Made by a program: the position numbers and the translations under genes. Shown here piece after piece: positions 57,728-64,000 of a stretch of 64,000 nucleotides of DNA; positions within the stretch are counted from its first letter, which is position 1, and the number at the start of each line of letters is the position of its first letter. The notes under the pieces are model-generated. The model was not told the origin of the DNA. It ran no database searches and saw only the letters and a list, made by a program, of their open reading frames with translations. This DNA is from Pelagimonas sp. (GTDB lineage Bacteria; Pseudomonadota; Alphaproteobacteria; Rhodobacterales; Rhodobacteraceae): positions 372,001-436,000 of the forward strand of contig JAOASD010000004.1 of the NCBI GenBank assembly GCA_025210265.1, written 5' to 3'.

Positions 57728-58078
57728 ATGGGAAAAGCACTACATGTAATTTGCCGAGCTCGAACCGGTGGCAAACGCGGTCGCGAAGGCGTTGAATTGT
57801 TGGATAACAAGCGGATGCTCTTCACAAGCGATGCTTGGGTGAAAAATGGCTGGACACCAGAGACAATCGTGGGCGCGATGCTCTATATGCACCAAGCCCA
57901 AAACACACCAAGCGAGTTTGGCGGTGAAATATTGGCGTGCGACCTGATTTCACCGAAGTCTTCAGGTCAACCAAATGATCGATATCGGTTTACATTCAAA
58001 TCAATGCACGAAGGCCGTGGTGTCGAGTGGCGCGGCAACATAGGGCCGACTGAACAGGGAGGGCTCGTCGAGGTTTGA
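57728..58078 (+). CDS. Unknown small protein, gene 2 of a two-gene unit
   Basis: A 116-residue cytoplasmic protein starting MGKALHVICRARTGGKR, with a central helix LYMHQAQNTPSEFGG, then a strand pair (DRYRFTFK) ending in RGVEWRGNIGP. AAAGGAGAA precedes the ATG. The charged beta-rich composition suggests a nucleic-acid or small-molecule binding fold, but no family was recognised. Its placement right after gene 1, with the same direction and codon style, suggests a joint function. It converges on echA. Confidence 0.6.
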   Translation: MGKALHVICRARTGGKRGREGVELLDNKRMLFTSDAWVKNGWTPETIVGAMLYMHQAQNTPSEFGGEILACDLISPKSSGQPNDRYRFTFKSMHEGRGVEWRGNIGPTEQGGLVEV

Positions 58079-58333
58079 GCCGACTGTTAAGACTGCGCCC
58101 ACATCCTTGGTATGGGGGCGCTCATTCAAATGACCATTTGGCTTTGATTTGCGAGGGCTGATCAAGGAGATCTAGGTCGTCTACGTTGCCGCCCCCGAAG
58201 CCAGACTTTAGAACTGCTGCAGCGAAAACCCGCTTCGTCCGCATATTGGACGGTAAGGAGTGGTCGCAGCAAAGGTCATTTTTCACAACGCCACTATACG
58301 CAACCCTCACATCCCGCTTCAGGACCCCGCCAA

Positions 58334-59116
58334 TCACCCCCAATCCGGCTTCCGCTTTTCCAGAAACGCCGTGATGCCTTCTTCGGTGTCGCGCCATAGC
58401 ATGTTCTGGGCCATGACCTCTCCGGTATAGGCATAGGCCTCGTCCAGACCCATTGTGATCTGTTCGTAAAACGCTTCTTTGCCGATTTTCACCGCAGCCC
58501 CCAGTTTGCCGGCCACGGTTCGGGCCAGCTCGCGGGTGGCGCTGTCCAGATCGTCATGGGGGACGGCGCGGTTGATCAGGCCCATGGCCTCGGCCTCATT
58601 CGTGCCGATAAAGCCGCCTGTGGTCAGCATCTCAAAGGCTTTCTTGCGCGGGATGTTGCGCGACAGGGCCACCATCGGGGTGGAGCAGAACAGGCCGATA
58701 TTCACCCCGTTCACGCCAAAGCGCGTGCCCTCGGCGGCCACGGCCATGTCACAGCTGGCCACCATCTGACAGCCCGCCGCCGTGGCGATGCCATGCACCT
58801 GCGCGATCACCGGCTGGGGCAGGCGGGTCAGCCCGGTCATGACCCCGGCGCAGCGGGCAAACAGATCCCGGAAATAGGCCGCGCCCTTGTCCTCGGACTG
58901 CCGCCCGGCCTGCATCTGTTTCAGATCATGCCCCGCGCAGAACGCCTTGCCCGCGCCGGACAGAATCACAACCCGTGTGTCTCGATCCTGCGACAGGGCA
59001 TCAATCTGGTCCTGCAGCGCGGCCAGCATTTCCTCGGACAGGGCGTTCAAGCGCTCCGGCGCGTTCATATGCAGATGCGCGATGCCATCTTTGTCGTGAC
59101 GTTCCAGAATTCCCAT
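58334..59116 (-). CDS. Enoyl-CoA hydratase/isomerase family protein
   Basis: A 260-residue crotonase-fold enzyme. The oxyanion-hole strands are VVILSGAGKAFCAGHDLKQM and HGIATAAGCQMVASCD. The usual second glutamate of true hydratases is not obvious (NIGLFCSTPMVALSR), so it may be a hydratase-like enzyme with changed activity (ECHDC3-like). The C-terminal ITAFLEKRKPDW is the common family ending. It is divergent to a hot-dog thioesterase, which suggests a joint acyl-CoA role. Confidence 0.88.
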   Translation of the reverse strand: MGILERHDKDGIAHLHMNAPERLNALSEEMLAALQDQIDALSQDRDTRVVILSGAGKAFCAGHDLKQMQAGRQSEDKGAAYFRDLFARCAGVMTGLTRLPQPVIAQVHGIATAAGCQMVASCDMAVAAEGTRFGVNGVNIGLFCSTPMVALSRNIPRKKAFEMLTTGGFIGTNEAEAMGLINRAVPHDDLDSATRELARTVAGKLGAAVKIGKEAFYEQITMGLDEAYAYTGEVMAQNMLWRDTEEGITAFLEKRKPDWG

Positions 59117-59172
59117 CTTGCCCTCCTCGTGATGCGGGGCCAGCCTAGCGAGGCGGCATCAGGGAGGAAAGC

Positions 59173-59592
59173 ATGCAAATCGTGATCGGTGCAGAGGAAA
59201 TGATGGGGTTCCTGTCAGAGGTGTTCCCGCAGGTGGACGGCATGTTCGGGATCGACCGTCTGGACGAAGAGGTGCTGGTGATGCGTCTCTATACCAATGA
59301 TCGCCACCTGCGCCCCGGAGGCACCGTGTCGGGGCCGGCCATGTTCTCGCTTGCCGATGTCGCAGCCTATGTCGCAACCATGAGCCGGATTGGCCGCGAG
59401 GCGCTGGCCGTGACCACCCATTGCAGCATCGACTTCATGCGCAAACCGGAGGCGGGCAAAGATGTGCTGGCCGAGGCGCGGGTGCTGAAAATGGGCAAGG
59501 CGCTGAGCGTGACCGACGTGCTGTTATACAGCGAAGGATCCCGCGATCCGGTCGCCCATGCCTCGCTGACCTATTCGATCCCGCCAAAATGA
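59173..59592 (+). CDS. Hot-dog fold thioesterase (PaaI-like)
   Basis: A 139-residue PaaI-type acyl-CoA thioesterase. The family signature is HLRPGGTVSGPAMFSLADVA at about residues 45-64, with the catalytic acid as Asp62 and a C-terminal strand VTDVLLYSEGSRDPVAHAS. It hydrolyses aryl- or acyl-CoA. ATG 59173 follows GGGAGGAAAGC. The gene is divergent to echA and convergent to speE across a copy of the palindromic repeat. Confidence 0.85.
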   Translation: MQIVIGAEEMMGFLSEVFPQVDGMFGIDRLDEEVLVMRLYTNDRHLRPGGTVSGPAMFSLADVAAYVATMSRIGREALAVTTHCSIDFMRKPEAGKDVLAEARVLKMGKALSVTDVLLYSEGSRDPVAHASLTYSIPPK

Positions 59593-59716
59593 TAAAAAGG
59601 GGGCGCTGCCCCCTCTGGCCTTTGGCCATTCACCCCCGGAGGTATTTGACCCAAGAAGAAACGAAGAGCGGCGGCCCTGTTTCTTCTTGGTCTAAATACT
59701 CAAATAACGGCGCAGC
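59593..59716. repeat. Palindromic convergent-gene repeat, copy D
   Basis: GGAGGTATTTGACCCAAG faces TTCTTGGTCTAAATACTC, an imperfect inverted repeat at about 59638-59701, with a GGGGGCGCTGCCCCC hairpin to the left. It fills the spacer between the convergent thioesterase and speE genes. Confidence 0.75.
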
Positions 59717-59719
59717 CGT

Positions 59720-60571
59720 TCAGGGCATCAGTTTCAGAACATAGCCCGGCAGAGCAAAGGCGCCTTTATGTACCTCGGGGGTGTAGTAATCCGGGGTCAA
59801 TTTGGCGGCGGCAAAGCGGGTTTGCAGCTCTTCGACTGTGACGTGGCGGGCATCGCCATCGGTGCCCCAGCCAAAGGCCATGGGGCCGCCCGCATAGGTC
59901 GGGATCGTCGCCATATAGCAGGTCGCATCCGCGAACAGCGCCTGAAAGGCCCGCATCGTGTTGGTCAGCTCATCCCCCTGCATGAAGGGCACGCCGTTCT
60001 GGGTGACCAGAATGCCGCCTTCGGTCAGGGCGCGTTTGGCGTGGCCGTAGAACGTGTCGGTGAACAGGACTTCGCCGGGGCCGATCGGATCCGTGCTGTC
60101 GACGATGATCACGTCGAACTTGTCGGCGGTCTCTTTCATAAAGAGCGCGCCGTCATTGATCACCAGGTTCAGGCGCGGATCGTCAAAGGCCCCTTGGGAC
60201 AGTTCGGGCAGGAATCCCTTGGAAAATTCCACCACGCCCGCGTCGATTTCGACCATGGTGACATGTTTGACGCTGGCATGTTTCAGCACTTCGCGCGCCA
60301 TGCCGCCATCACCGCCGCCGATGATCAGCACGCGTTCCGCCGCGCCATGGGCCAGGATCGGCACATGGGTCAGCATCTCGTGATAGATGAAATTGTCGCC
60401 CTCGGTGGTTTGCACCACGTCATCCAGCGTCAGGATGCGGCCGAACCGGTCATTGCGAATGACGCGCAGGCGCTGATGGTCGGTGTTGCTGTCATAGAGC
60501 ACCTCTTCGACCTTCAGGCTTTGGCCATAATCGGGGTGCAGGGGTTCGCGGACCCACTCGGAGGTGCTCAT
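59720..60571 (-). CDS. speE: Spermidine synthase
   Basis: A 283-residue aminopropyltransferase that makes spermidine from putrescine and decarboxylated SAM. Typical motifs are HEMLTHVPILAHG, VLIIGGGDGGMAREVLKH and VIIVDSTDPIGPGEVLF. The gene follows speD with a four-base ATGA overlap, so the decarboxylase and the transferase are made together. The downstream repeat copy D ends the pair. Confidence 0.94.
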   Translation of the reverse strand: MSTSEWVREPLHPDYGQSLKVEEVLYDSNTDHQRLRVIRNDRFGRILTLDDVVQTTEGDNFIYHEMLTHVPILAHGAAERVLIIGGGDGGMAREVLKHASVKHVTMVEIDAGVVEFSKGFLPELSQGAFDDPRLNLVINDGALFMKETADKFDVIIVDSTDPIGPGEVLFTDTFYGHAKRALTEGGILVTQNGVPFMQGDELTNTMRAFQALFADATCYMATIPTYAGGPMAFGWGTDGDARHVTVEELQTRFAAAKLTPDYYTPEVHKGAFALPGYVLKLMP

Positions 60572-61131
60572 GCGGCCACCTCTGCGGTGATCAGGCCTTC
60601 GCCGCGGCGCAGGGATTTGGTACGCACATCCTGTGTGCCAAAGGCCTCTTTCAGTACATCGACCGCCAGCCAGGGTTTAGCATCGCCGCACATGAACACG
60701 TCAAACGCGCCATAGCCGATTTCCGGCCAAGTATGGACCGAGATATGGCTTTCGCTGAGCACGGCCACGCCGCTCACGCCCTGGGGGCTGAACTTATGCG
60801 TGTGGATATGCAGCAGGGTTGCGCCGCAGACCTCGATGATCTTGCGAAACGCGGCCTGGATGCGGTTTTCATCATCCAGACCATGGCCGTTCACCACTTC
60901 GATGATGACATGATTGCCTGCATAGATGCTGTCGCCTTCGCGGATGAAATGATCGTGGCGATCATCGTCCAGCACTTCGGGTACATGTTGCAAGGCTGCC
61001 TCGGACAGGCCGCGATCGGCGACATGTGTCGGGCAAATAGGATCATTGGCGGGGGAAACCCCCTTGTTGTCTTCCTCTTGGGCGCCTGTCTCCAGACCGT
61101 ACCCCAGTTGGAAGAGGTTGGCGTCGCTCAT
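60568..61131 (-). CDS. speD: S-adenosylmethionine decarboxylase, prokaryotic type
   Basis: A 187-residue pyruvoyl-type enzyme that self-cleaves to create its pyruvoyl group. The cleavage serine is Ser128 in VLSESHISVHTWPEIGYG. It is about 60 residues longer at the N-terminus than the shortest SpeD1 proteins. ATG 61131 follows AAGGGGAGTGTC. The product feeds speE. Its upstream region (61132-61362) contains no confident gene and carries the promoter. Confidence 0.92.
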   Translation of the reverse strand: MSDANLFQLGYGLETGAQEEDNKGVSPANDPICPTHVADRGLSEAALQHVPEVLDDDRHDHFIREGDSIYAGNHVIIEVVNGHGLDDENRIQAAFRKIIEVCGATLLHIHTHKFSPQGVSGVAVLSESHISVHTWPEIGYGAFDVFMCGDAKPWLAVDVLKEAFGTQDVRTKSLRRGEGLITAEVAA

Positions 61132-61365
61132 GACACTCCCCTTCGTTACCAGCAGTTCGTTCCAGTCGGTCCCTTAGCGCCCCCCGAAAGACATCAGGTT
61201 GGGATCGGTCCCGAAAGTGAGGGCGCACCTAAGGCCCATGCGCGAGTCGATCAAGGGGTTTCTTTGCACATGCAGAAGAAAGTTTTCAGGCGTGGTGAAC
61301 AGGCTGTGCCAGTGGAAATAAAACGAGCGAAAATAGATCGGCGCAGAAATATACTTGCGCATAAC

Positions 61366-61392
61366 AAAAAGGGGCGCGGACAGGCCGCGCCC
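61366..61392 (-). terminator. Terminator after the DUF1127 gene
   Basis: GGGCGCGG pairs with CCGCGCCC around a short loop, followed by T5 on the minus strand, 30 bases after the stop. Confidence 0.85.
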
Positions 61393-61422
61393 AGTCAGAA
61401 GAGGTCTGGCAAGAAGCAGGGA

Positions 61423-61650
61423 TCACCCTTGCCAGAACTTCCGGCGTGCCTCCCGAAGGGCGACACCCCGTTCCAGCCCCACGTCCCTCAGCAGATGGTC
61501 ATCCAGCTGTGCCAGCGCGCGGCGGGTTCGGCGGCGCTGCGACCATTTTGCAGAGGTGACCGCAACACGCAGGGCAAATGTGGCCACCAGCGGAAGCGGG
61601 TTGGCCGTTTCGAGATAGGACAATGCGTCACGCGTTGCGATATGTGTCAT
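61423..61650 (-). CDS. DUF1127 small basic protein
   Basis: A 75-residue protein with the YjiS-like DUF1127 domain: ALAQLDDHLLRDVGLERGVA near the C-terminus, preceded by an arginine-rich segment (WSQRRRTRRALAQL). Related small DUF1127 proteins in alphaproteobacteria bind RNA and affect phosphate or stress responses. CAGGAGCTTCC precedes ATG 61650. The gene is divergent to the MocR regulator and could be under its control. Confidence 0.85.
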   Translation of the reverse strand: MTHIATRDALSYLETANPLPLVATFALRVAVTSAKWSQRRRTRRALAQLDDHLLRDVGLERGVALREARRKFWQG

Positions 61651-61745
61651 GGGGAAGCTCCTGTAATTGTATTGACACAAAGTTGGTTTGTTCGGTATAT
61701 GTTGCGTACAATATTGCGACATGAAAAGTCGAGGCAAACATTGTG
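61651..61745. promoter_or_regulatory. Divergent promoter region of DUF1127 and MocR genes
   Basis: TTGTATTGACACAA (about 61656-61669, TTGT/ACAA dyad) and TTGCGTACAATATTGCG (a TTGCG direct repeat at about 61703-61719) are clear repeats. ATTGTA and TACAAT form a larger inverted pair. These are good candidate MocR sites. Confidence 0.45.
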
Positions 61746-63146
61746 ATGGATACAATTTCACATCTTTATGGGGCGCAGCCCGCAGGGCCCAAATATCGTG
61801 CGGTGTCTGGTGCATTGCGGCAGGCGATTGAACAGGGTGTGTTGGCCGTGGGTGACAGGCTGCCTCCGGTGCGGGAACTGGCCTGGCAGTTGCAGATCAC
61901 ACCGGGGACGGTGGCGCGCGCCTATACAATCCTGACCGATGAGGGGGTGCTGCGCGCCGAGGTGGGGCGCGGCACGTTTGTTGCCCCCAAACCCCGCGTC
62001 GAGGATGATCGCGATATGCGATGGGCGCGGCACCATGTTGCAGAAGATACCGATCTTGTTAGCCTTTTCGCCCCAAAACTGCCCGATTGCGGGCAGGTTG
62101 ACATGATCCGGGACATCTTTGCCCAGATGGGGGATCGCCCTGCCAAAGAGCTGTTGAACTATCCCAATCGCAAGGGGTTTGCCCCGGCGCGCAAGGCCGC
62201 GCTGCGCTGGCTGTCAGGCACACGGCTGGGCCCGGTCAGCGAAGAGGATGCGGTGCTGACCCATGGCAGTCAGAACGGGGTCATGCTGATCCTGCAGACC
62301 GTGCTGCGGGGCGCGCGCCCTGTGGTGCTGGTCGAGGAACTGTCTTACCCCGGATTTCGCCGTGCGGCCCATTTGATGCGGGCGGAAATTGTGTCTGTTC
62401 CGATGGATTGTGGGGGAATCATCCCCGAGGCGCTGGACAAGATCACCGAAAAACACGGGGCACAGATCCTTTGTACCAGTCCCGAGGTGCACAATCCCAC
62501 CGGGATTGTGACAAGTGACGCCCGCAGGCGCGAGATCGCCGCGGTGGCGCAGGCGCGCGGGCTGCATGTTCTGGAGGATGATTGCTATCGGCTGGGCAAT
62601 ACGACTGGGCAGACCTACCGGGAATTGCTGCCGGATCTGGGGTGGCATGTGTCGTCCTTTTCCAAGGTGCTGACACCGGCCCTGCGCGTGGGCTTTGCCG
62701 TTGCGCCCAAACGCCATGCGCTGGCGTTGCGCCGGGCGGCGGAATACGGATTTTTTGGTCTGGCCCAACCGCTTGCCGTGATGATCGAGGAATTGATGGC
62801 GCGCCCGGAATGCTTCACGATCATGGATGCGGTGCGCGCGGAAATGGCGCGCTATGTGCGCGCGGCGGTCAATGCGCTGGGGGGGTTTGATCTGACCTGG
62901 CACGAAGAGGTGCCGTTCCTGTGGCTGCGACTGCCCGAGGGCTGGCGGGCCAGCGCCTTTGTTCAGGCGGCCGAGGCCGAAGGGGTACAATTGCGCGCGG
63001 CAGAGGAATTTGTACCCCGTGATGGCTTTGCCCCTCATGCGGTGCGGCTTGCGATCAATGCGCAGGTCAGCCTGCCCAGTTTCGAGGCCGCCATGGCGCG
63101 CCTGCGCGCTCTGCTGGACAGCCCACCCGAAGGTATCGCGGTCTGA
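61746..63146 (+). CDS. MocR/GabR-type PLP-dependent transcriptional regulator
   Basis: A 466-residue fusion. The N-terminal GntR-class winged helix (LRQAIEQGVLAVGDRLPPVR, LQITPGTVARAYTILTDEG) is joined to a class I aminotransferase-like domain with the PLP lysine in SSFSKVLTPALRVGF. NPTGIVTSDARR and EDDCYRLG are also present. Such regulators sense amines or vitamin B6 compounds by forming imines. ATG 61746 was preferred over the adjacent GTG. It faces the DUF1127 gene and precedes an acetyltransferase. Confidence 0.9.
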   Translation: MDTISHLYGAQPAGPKYRAVSGALRQAIEQGVLAVGDRLPPVRELAWQLQITPGTVARAYTILTDEGVLRAEVGRGTFVAPKPRVEDDRDMRWARHHVAEDTDLVSLFAPKLPDCGQVDMIRDIFAQMGDRPAKELLNYPNRKGFAPARKAALRWLSGTRLGPVSEEDAVLTHGSQNGVMLILQTVLRGARPVVLVEELSYPGFRRAAHLMRAEIVSVPMDCGGIIPEALDKITEKHGAQILCTSPEVHNPTGIVTSDARRREIAAVAQARGLHVLEDDCYRLGNTTGQTYRELLPDLGWHVSSFSKVLTPALRVGFAVAPKRHALALRRAAEYGFFGLAQPLAVMIEELMARPECFTIMDAVRAEMARYVRAAVNALGGFDLTWHEEVPFLWLRLPEGWRASAFVQAAEAEGVQLRAAEEFVPRDGFAPHAVRLAINAQVSLPSFEAAMARLRALLDSPPEGIAV

Positions 63147-63179
63147 CCGCTCTTGTTACGCTGTAGAATTGGAAATCCC

Positions 63180-63719
63180 ATGTTTCGTTATCCTGACCAA
63201 CTGCAGGGCCCGACCCTGACGCTGACCCCCTTACAAGAGGCAGACCGCGCAGGGTTGCGCGCCGCTGCTTCTGATCCGCAGATCTGGGCGGGGCACCCGG
63301 CCAAGACGCGCCACTTGCCCGAGGTCTTTGCCCCGTATTTCGACACGCTTCTGTCTGCGGGCGGCACTCTGATTGCGCGGAATCATGCAGGGGTGGCTGT
63401 TGGCTGCTCCCGGTTTTACCAGCCACCCCAGGCGCCAGACCAGATCGCCATCGGCTATACGTTTCTGGTGCGCGCCCTTTGGGGCGGTGCGGCGAATGCG
63501 GAAATGAAACAGCTGATGCTGAGCTGGGCCTTTGAACAGGTCGATCAGGTCTGGCTTCATATTGATCCCAGCAATCTGCGCTCGCAGCGGGCCACGGCCA
63601 AGATCGGGGCCGCCTTTGTCGAGGAGGGGCCTTTGGTCATGGCGGGCAAACATGGGGTCTGGCAATCCTGGTGCCTGACTCGGTCGCAGTGGGAAAATGG
63701 GCCCCTGAAAGTGGGGTAA
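63180..63719 (+). CDS. RimJ/RimL-type GNAT acetyltransferase
   Basis: A 179-residue GNAT enzyme of the RimL class. It begins MFRYPDQLQGPTLTLTPLQ, has the acetyl-CoA motif region FLVRALWGGAANAEMKQLML, and the C-terminal HIDPSNLRSQRATAKIG. It might modify ribosomal protein N-termini or a small amine. ATG 63180 is favoured by GGAAA upstream; the frame extends 27 bases earlier. It follows the MocR gene by 33 bases. Confidence 0.85.
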   Translation: MFRYPDQLQGPTLTLTPLQEADRAGLRAAASDPQIWAGHPAKTRHLPEVFAPYFDTLLSAGGTLIARNHAGVAVGCSRFYQPPQAPDQIAIGYTFLVRALWGGAANAEMKQLMLSWAFEQVDQVWLHIDPSNLRSQRATAKIGAAFVEEGPLVMAGKHGVWQSWCLTRSQWENGPLKVG

Positions 63720-63776
63720 ATTGATACCATAATTGTAAGATATTGAAATAATTAAGTTATTGTGATATTTATGCCG

Positions 63777-63804
63777 TTGACTGTGTTTTCTGTAGGTTTA
63801 TAAC
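63777..63804 (+). promoter_or_regulatory. Sigma-70 promoter of rplM
   Basis: TTGACT-N16-TATAAC, near consensus, lies below an AT-rich upstream run (63720-63776). It is followed by a leader with a hairpin (GCGCG-TTT-CGCGC within GAGG/CCTC, about 63820-63850). Confidence 0.75.
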
Positions 63805-63869
63805 CCCGCCATCGGATTTGAGGTCGCGCGTTTCGCGCTGCGGCCCCTCTCAATCGAACGGATATGAAA

Positions 63870-64000
63870 ATGAAAACCTTCTCTGCGACTCCGGCAGATA
63901 TCGAGAAGAAGTGGATCGTGGTCGACGCTGAGGGCGTTGTCCTGGGTCGTCTTGCCTCGATCATCGCCATGCGTCTGCGCGGCAAGCACAAGCCGTCCTT
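63870..64000 (+). CDS. rplM: 50S ribosomal protein L13, start only
   Basis: The N-terminal 43 codons of L13: [18 protein letters not shown] then [19 protein letters not shown]13 is an early-assembling large-subunit protein. The window ends inside the gene. An ATG at 63864 would add two residues. The leader hairpin between the promoter and the start could be an r-protein feedback target. rpsI usually follows. Confidence 0.95.
   Translation, partial: MKTFSATPADIEKKWIVVDAEGVVLGRLASIIAMRLRGKHKPS

Noticed and set aside
58122-58397. 91-codon minus-strand frame overlapping the end of echA
   Set aside because: It begins inside echA in another frame and has no ribosome site; only the tail looks protein-like.
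61174-61362. 62-codon minus-strand frame upstream of speD
   Set aside because: Composition is not convincing and no ribosome site is seen; it could be a leader but there is no support.

Overview
This window reads as a piece of chromosome from a marine-type Rhodobacteraceae (Roseobacter group, Alphaproteobacteria). The GC content is high. The genes point the same way: CtrA next to its inhibitor SciP, a one-cysteine DksA, a DctPQM TRAP transporter with its DctB/DctD pair, small DUF1127, DUF1153, DUF2849, DUF2927 and DUF2478 proteins, and a LexA-type GTTC-N7-GTTC box. No replication origin, rRNA operon, intact transposase or CRISPR array is visible.

Layout. Positions 1-4800 are an AT-richer accessory stretch of damaged genes: a type II-C cas9 that has lost the middle of the protein and is frameshifted, a DUF3987 fragment, a frameshifted unknown gene, a lipase-like fragment with an in-frame stop, and a few small intact proteins. 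From 4900 to 17300 lie a DUF2478 protein, a chemoreceptor and a scattered cofactor-maturation set (VWA/CoxE-like, MoxR/CoxD-like, XdhC/CoxF-like, molybdopterin-binding protein). Between these are a DUF2927 lipoprotein, a periplasmic protein with a VHL-like beta domain, dksA and a flavin monooxygenase. Positions 17300-20500 carry a methyltransferase, infC with a probable AUA start, an Ala/Glu repeat protein and a lipoprotein. Positions 20900-27100 hold sulfite and siroheme assimilation (fpr, DUF934, cysH, cysI, DUF2849, cysG) with a divergent Lrp-type regulator. Positions 27180-33710 hold dctB-dctD-dctP-dctQ-dctM with tandem DctD-like operators before dctP.

From 33900 to 41200 there are tpiA, a 2OG oxygenase, a TfoX-like protein, two Fe-S assembly proteins, a Tat-exported polysaccharide deacetylase, two identical tRNA-Asp genes, and a divergent DUF882/L,D-transpeptidase pair for the cell wall. 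Positions 41500-44140 carry lpxD with its own acyl carrier protein and ketoacyl synthase. Positions 44360-51450 carry mnmA, sciP, ctrA, ligA, recG and a 40-residue membrane peptide behind a LexA box. The rest holds a soluble chemoreceptor, an Fe-S scaffold, hisI, gluQ-methyltransferase-trmFO, two unknown small genes, echA, a thioesterase, speE-speD, DUF1127, a MocR-type regulator, an acetyltransferase and the start of rplM.

Repeats. Two inverted copies of a 0.3 kb MITE-like element (20446-20793 and 41183-41488) sit directly at the stop codons of two genes. Four copies of a palindromic repeat sit between convergent gene pairs (near 33850, 44270, 54120 and 59670).

The observations most worth following are the SOS-controlled small membrane protein, the internally deleted cas9, the DctD that lacks the sigma-54 contact loop, the convergent-gene repeat family, the bacterial VHL-like domain and the unknown gene pair at 57345-58078. 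All functional statements rest on reading the sequence and remembered family features; no database search was run.
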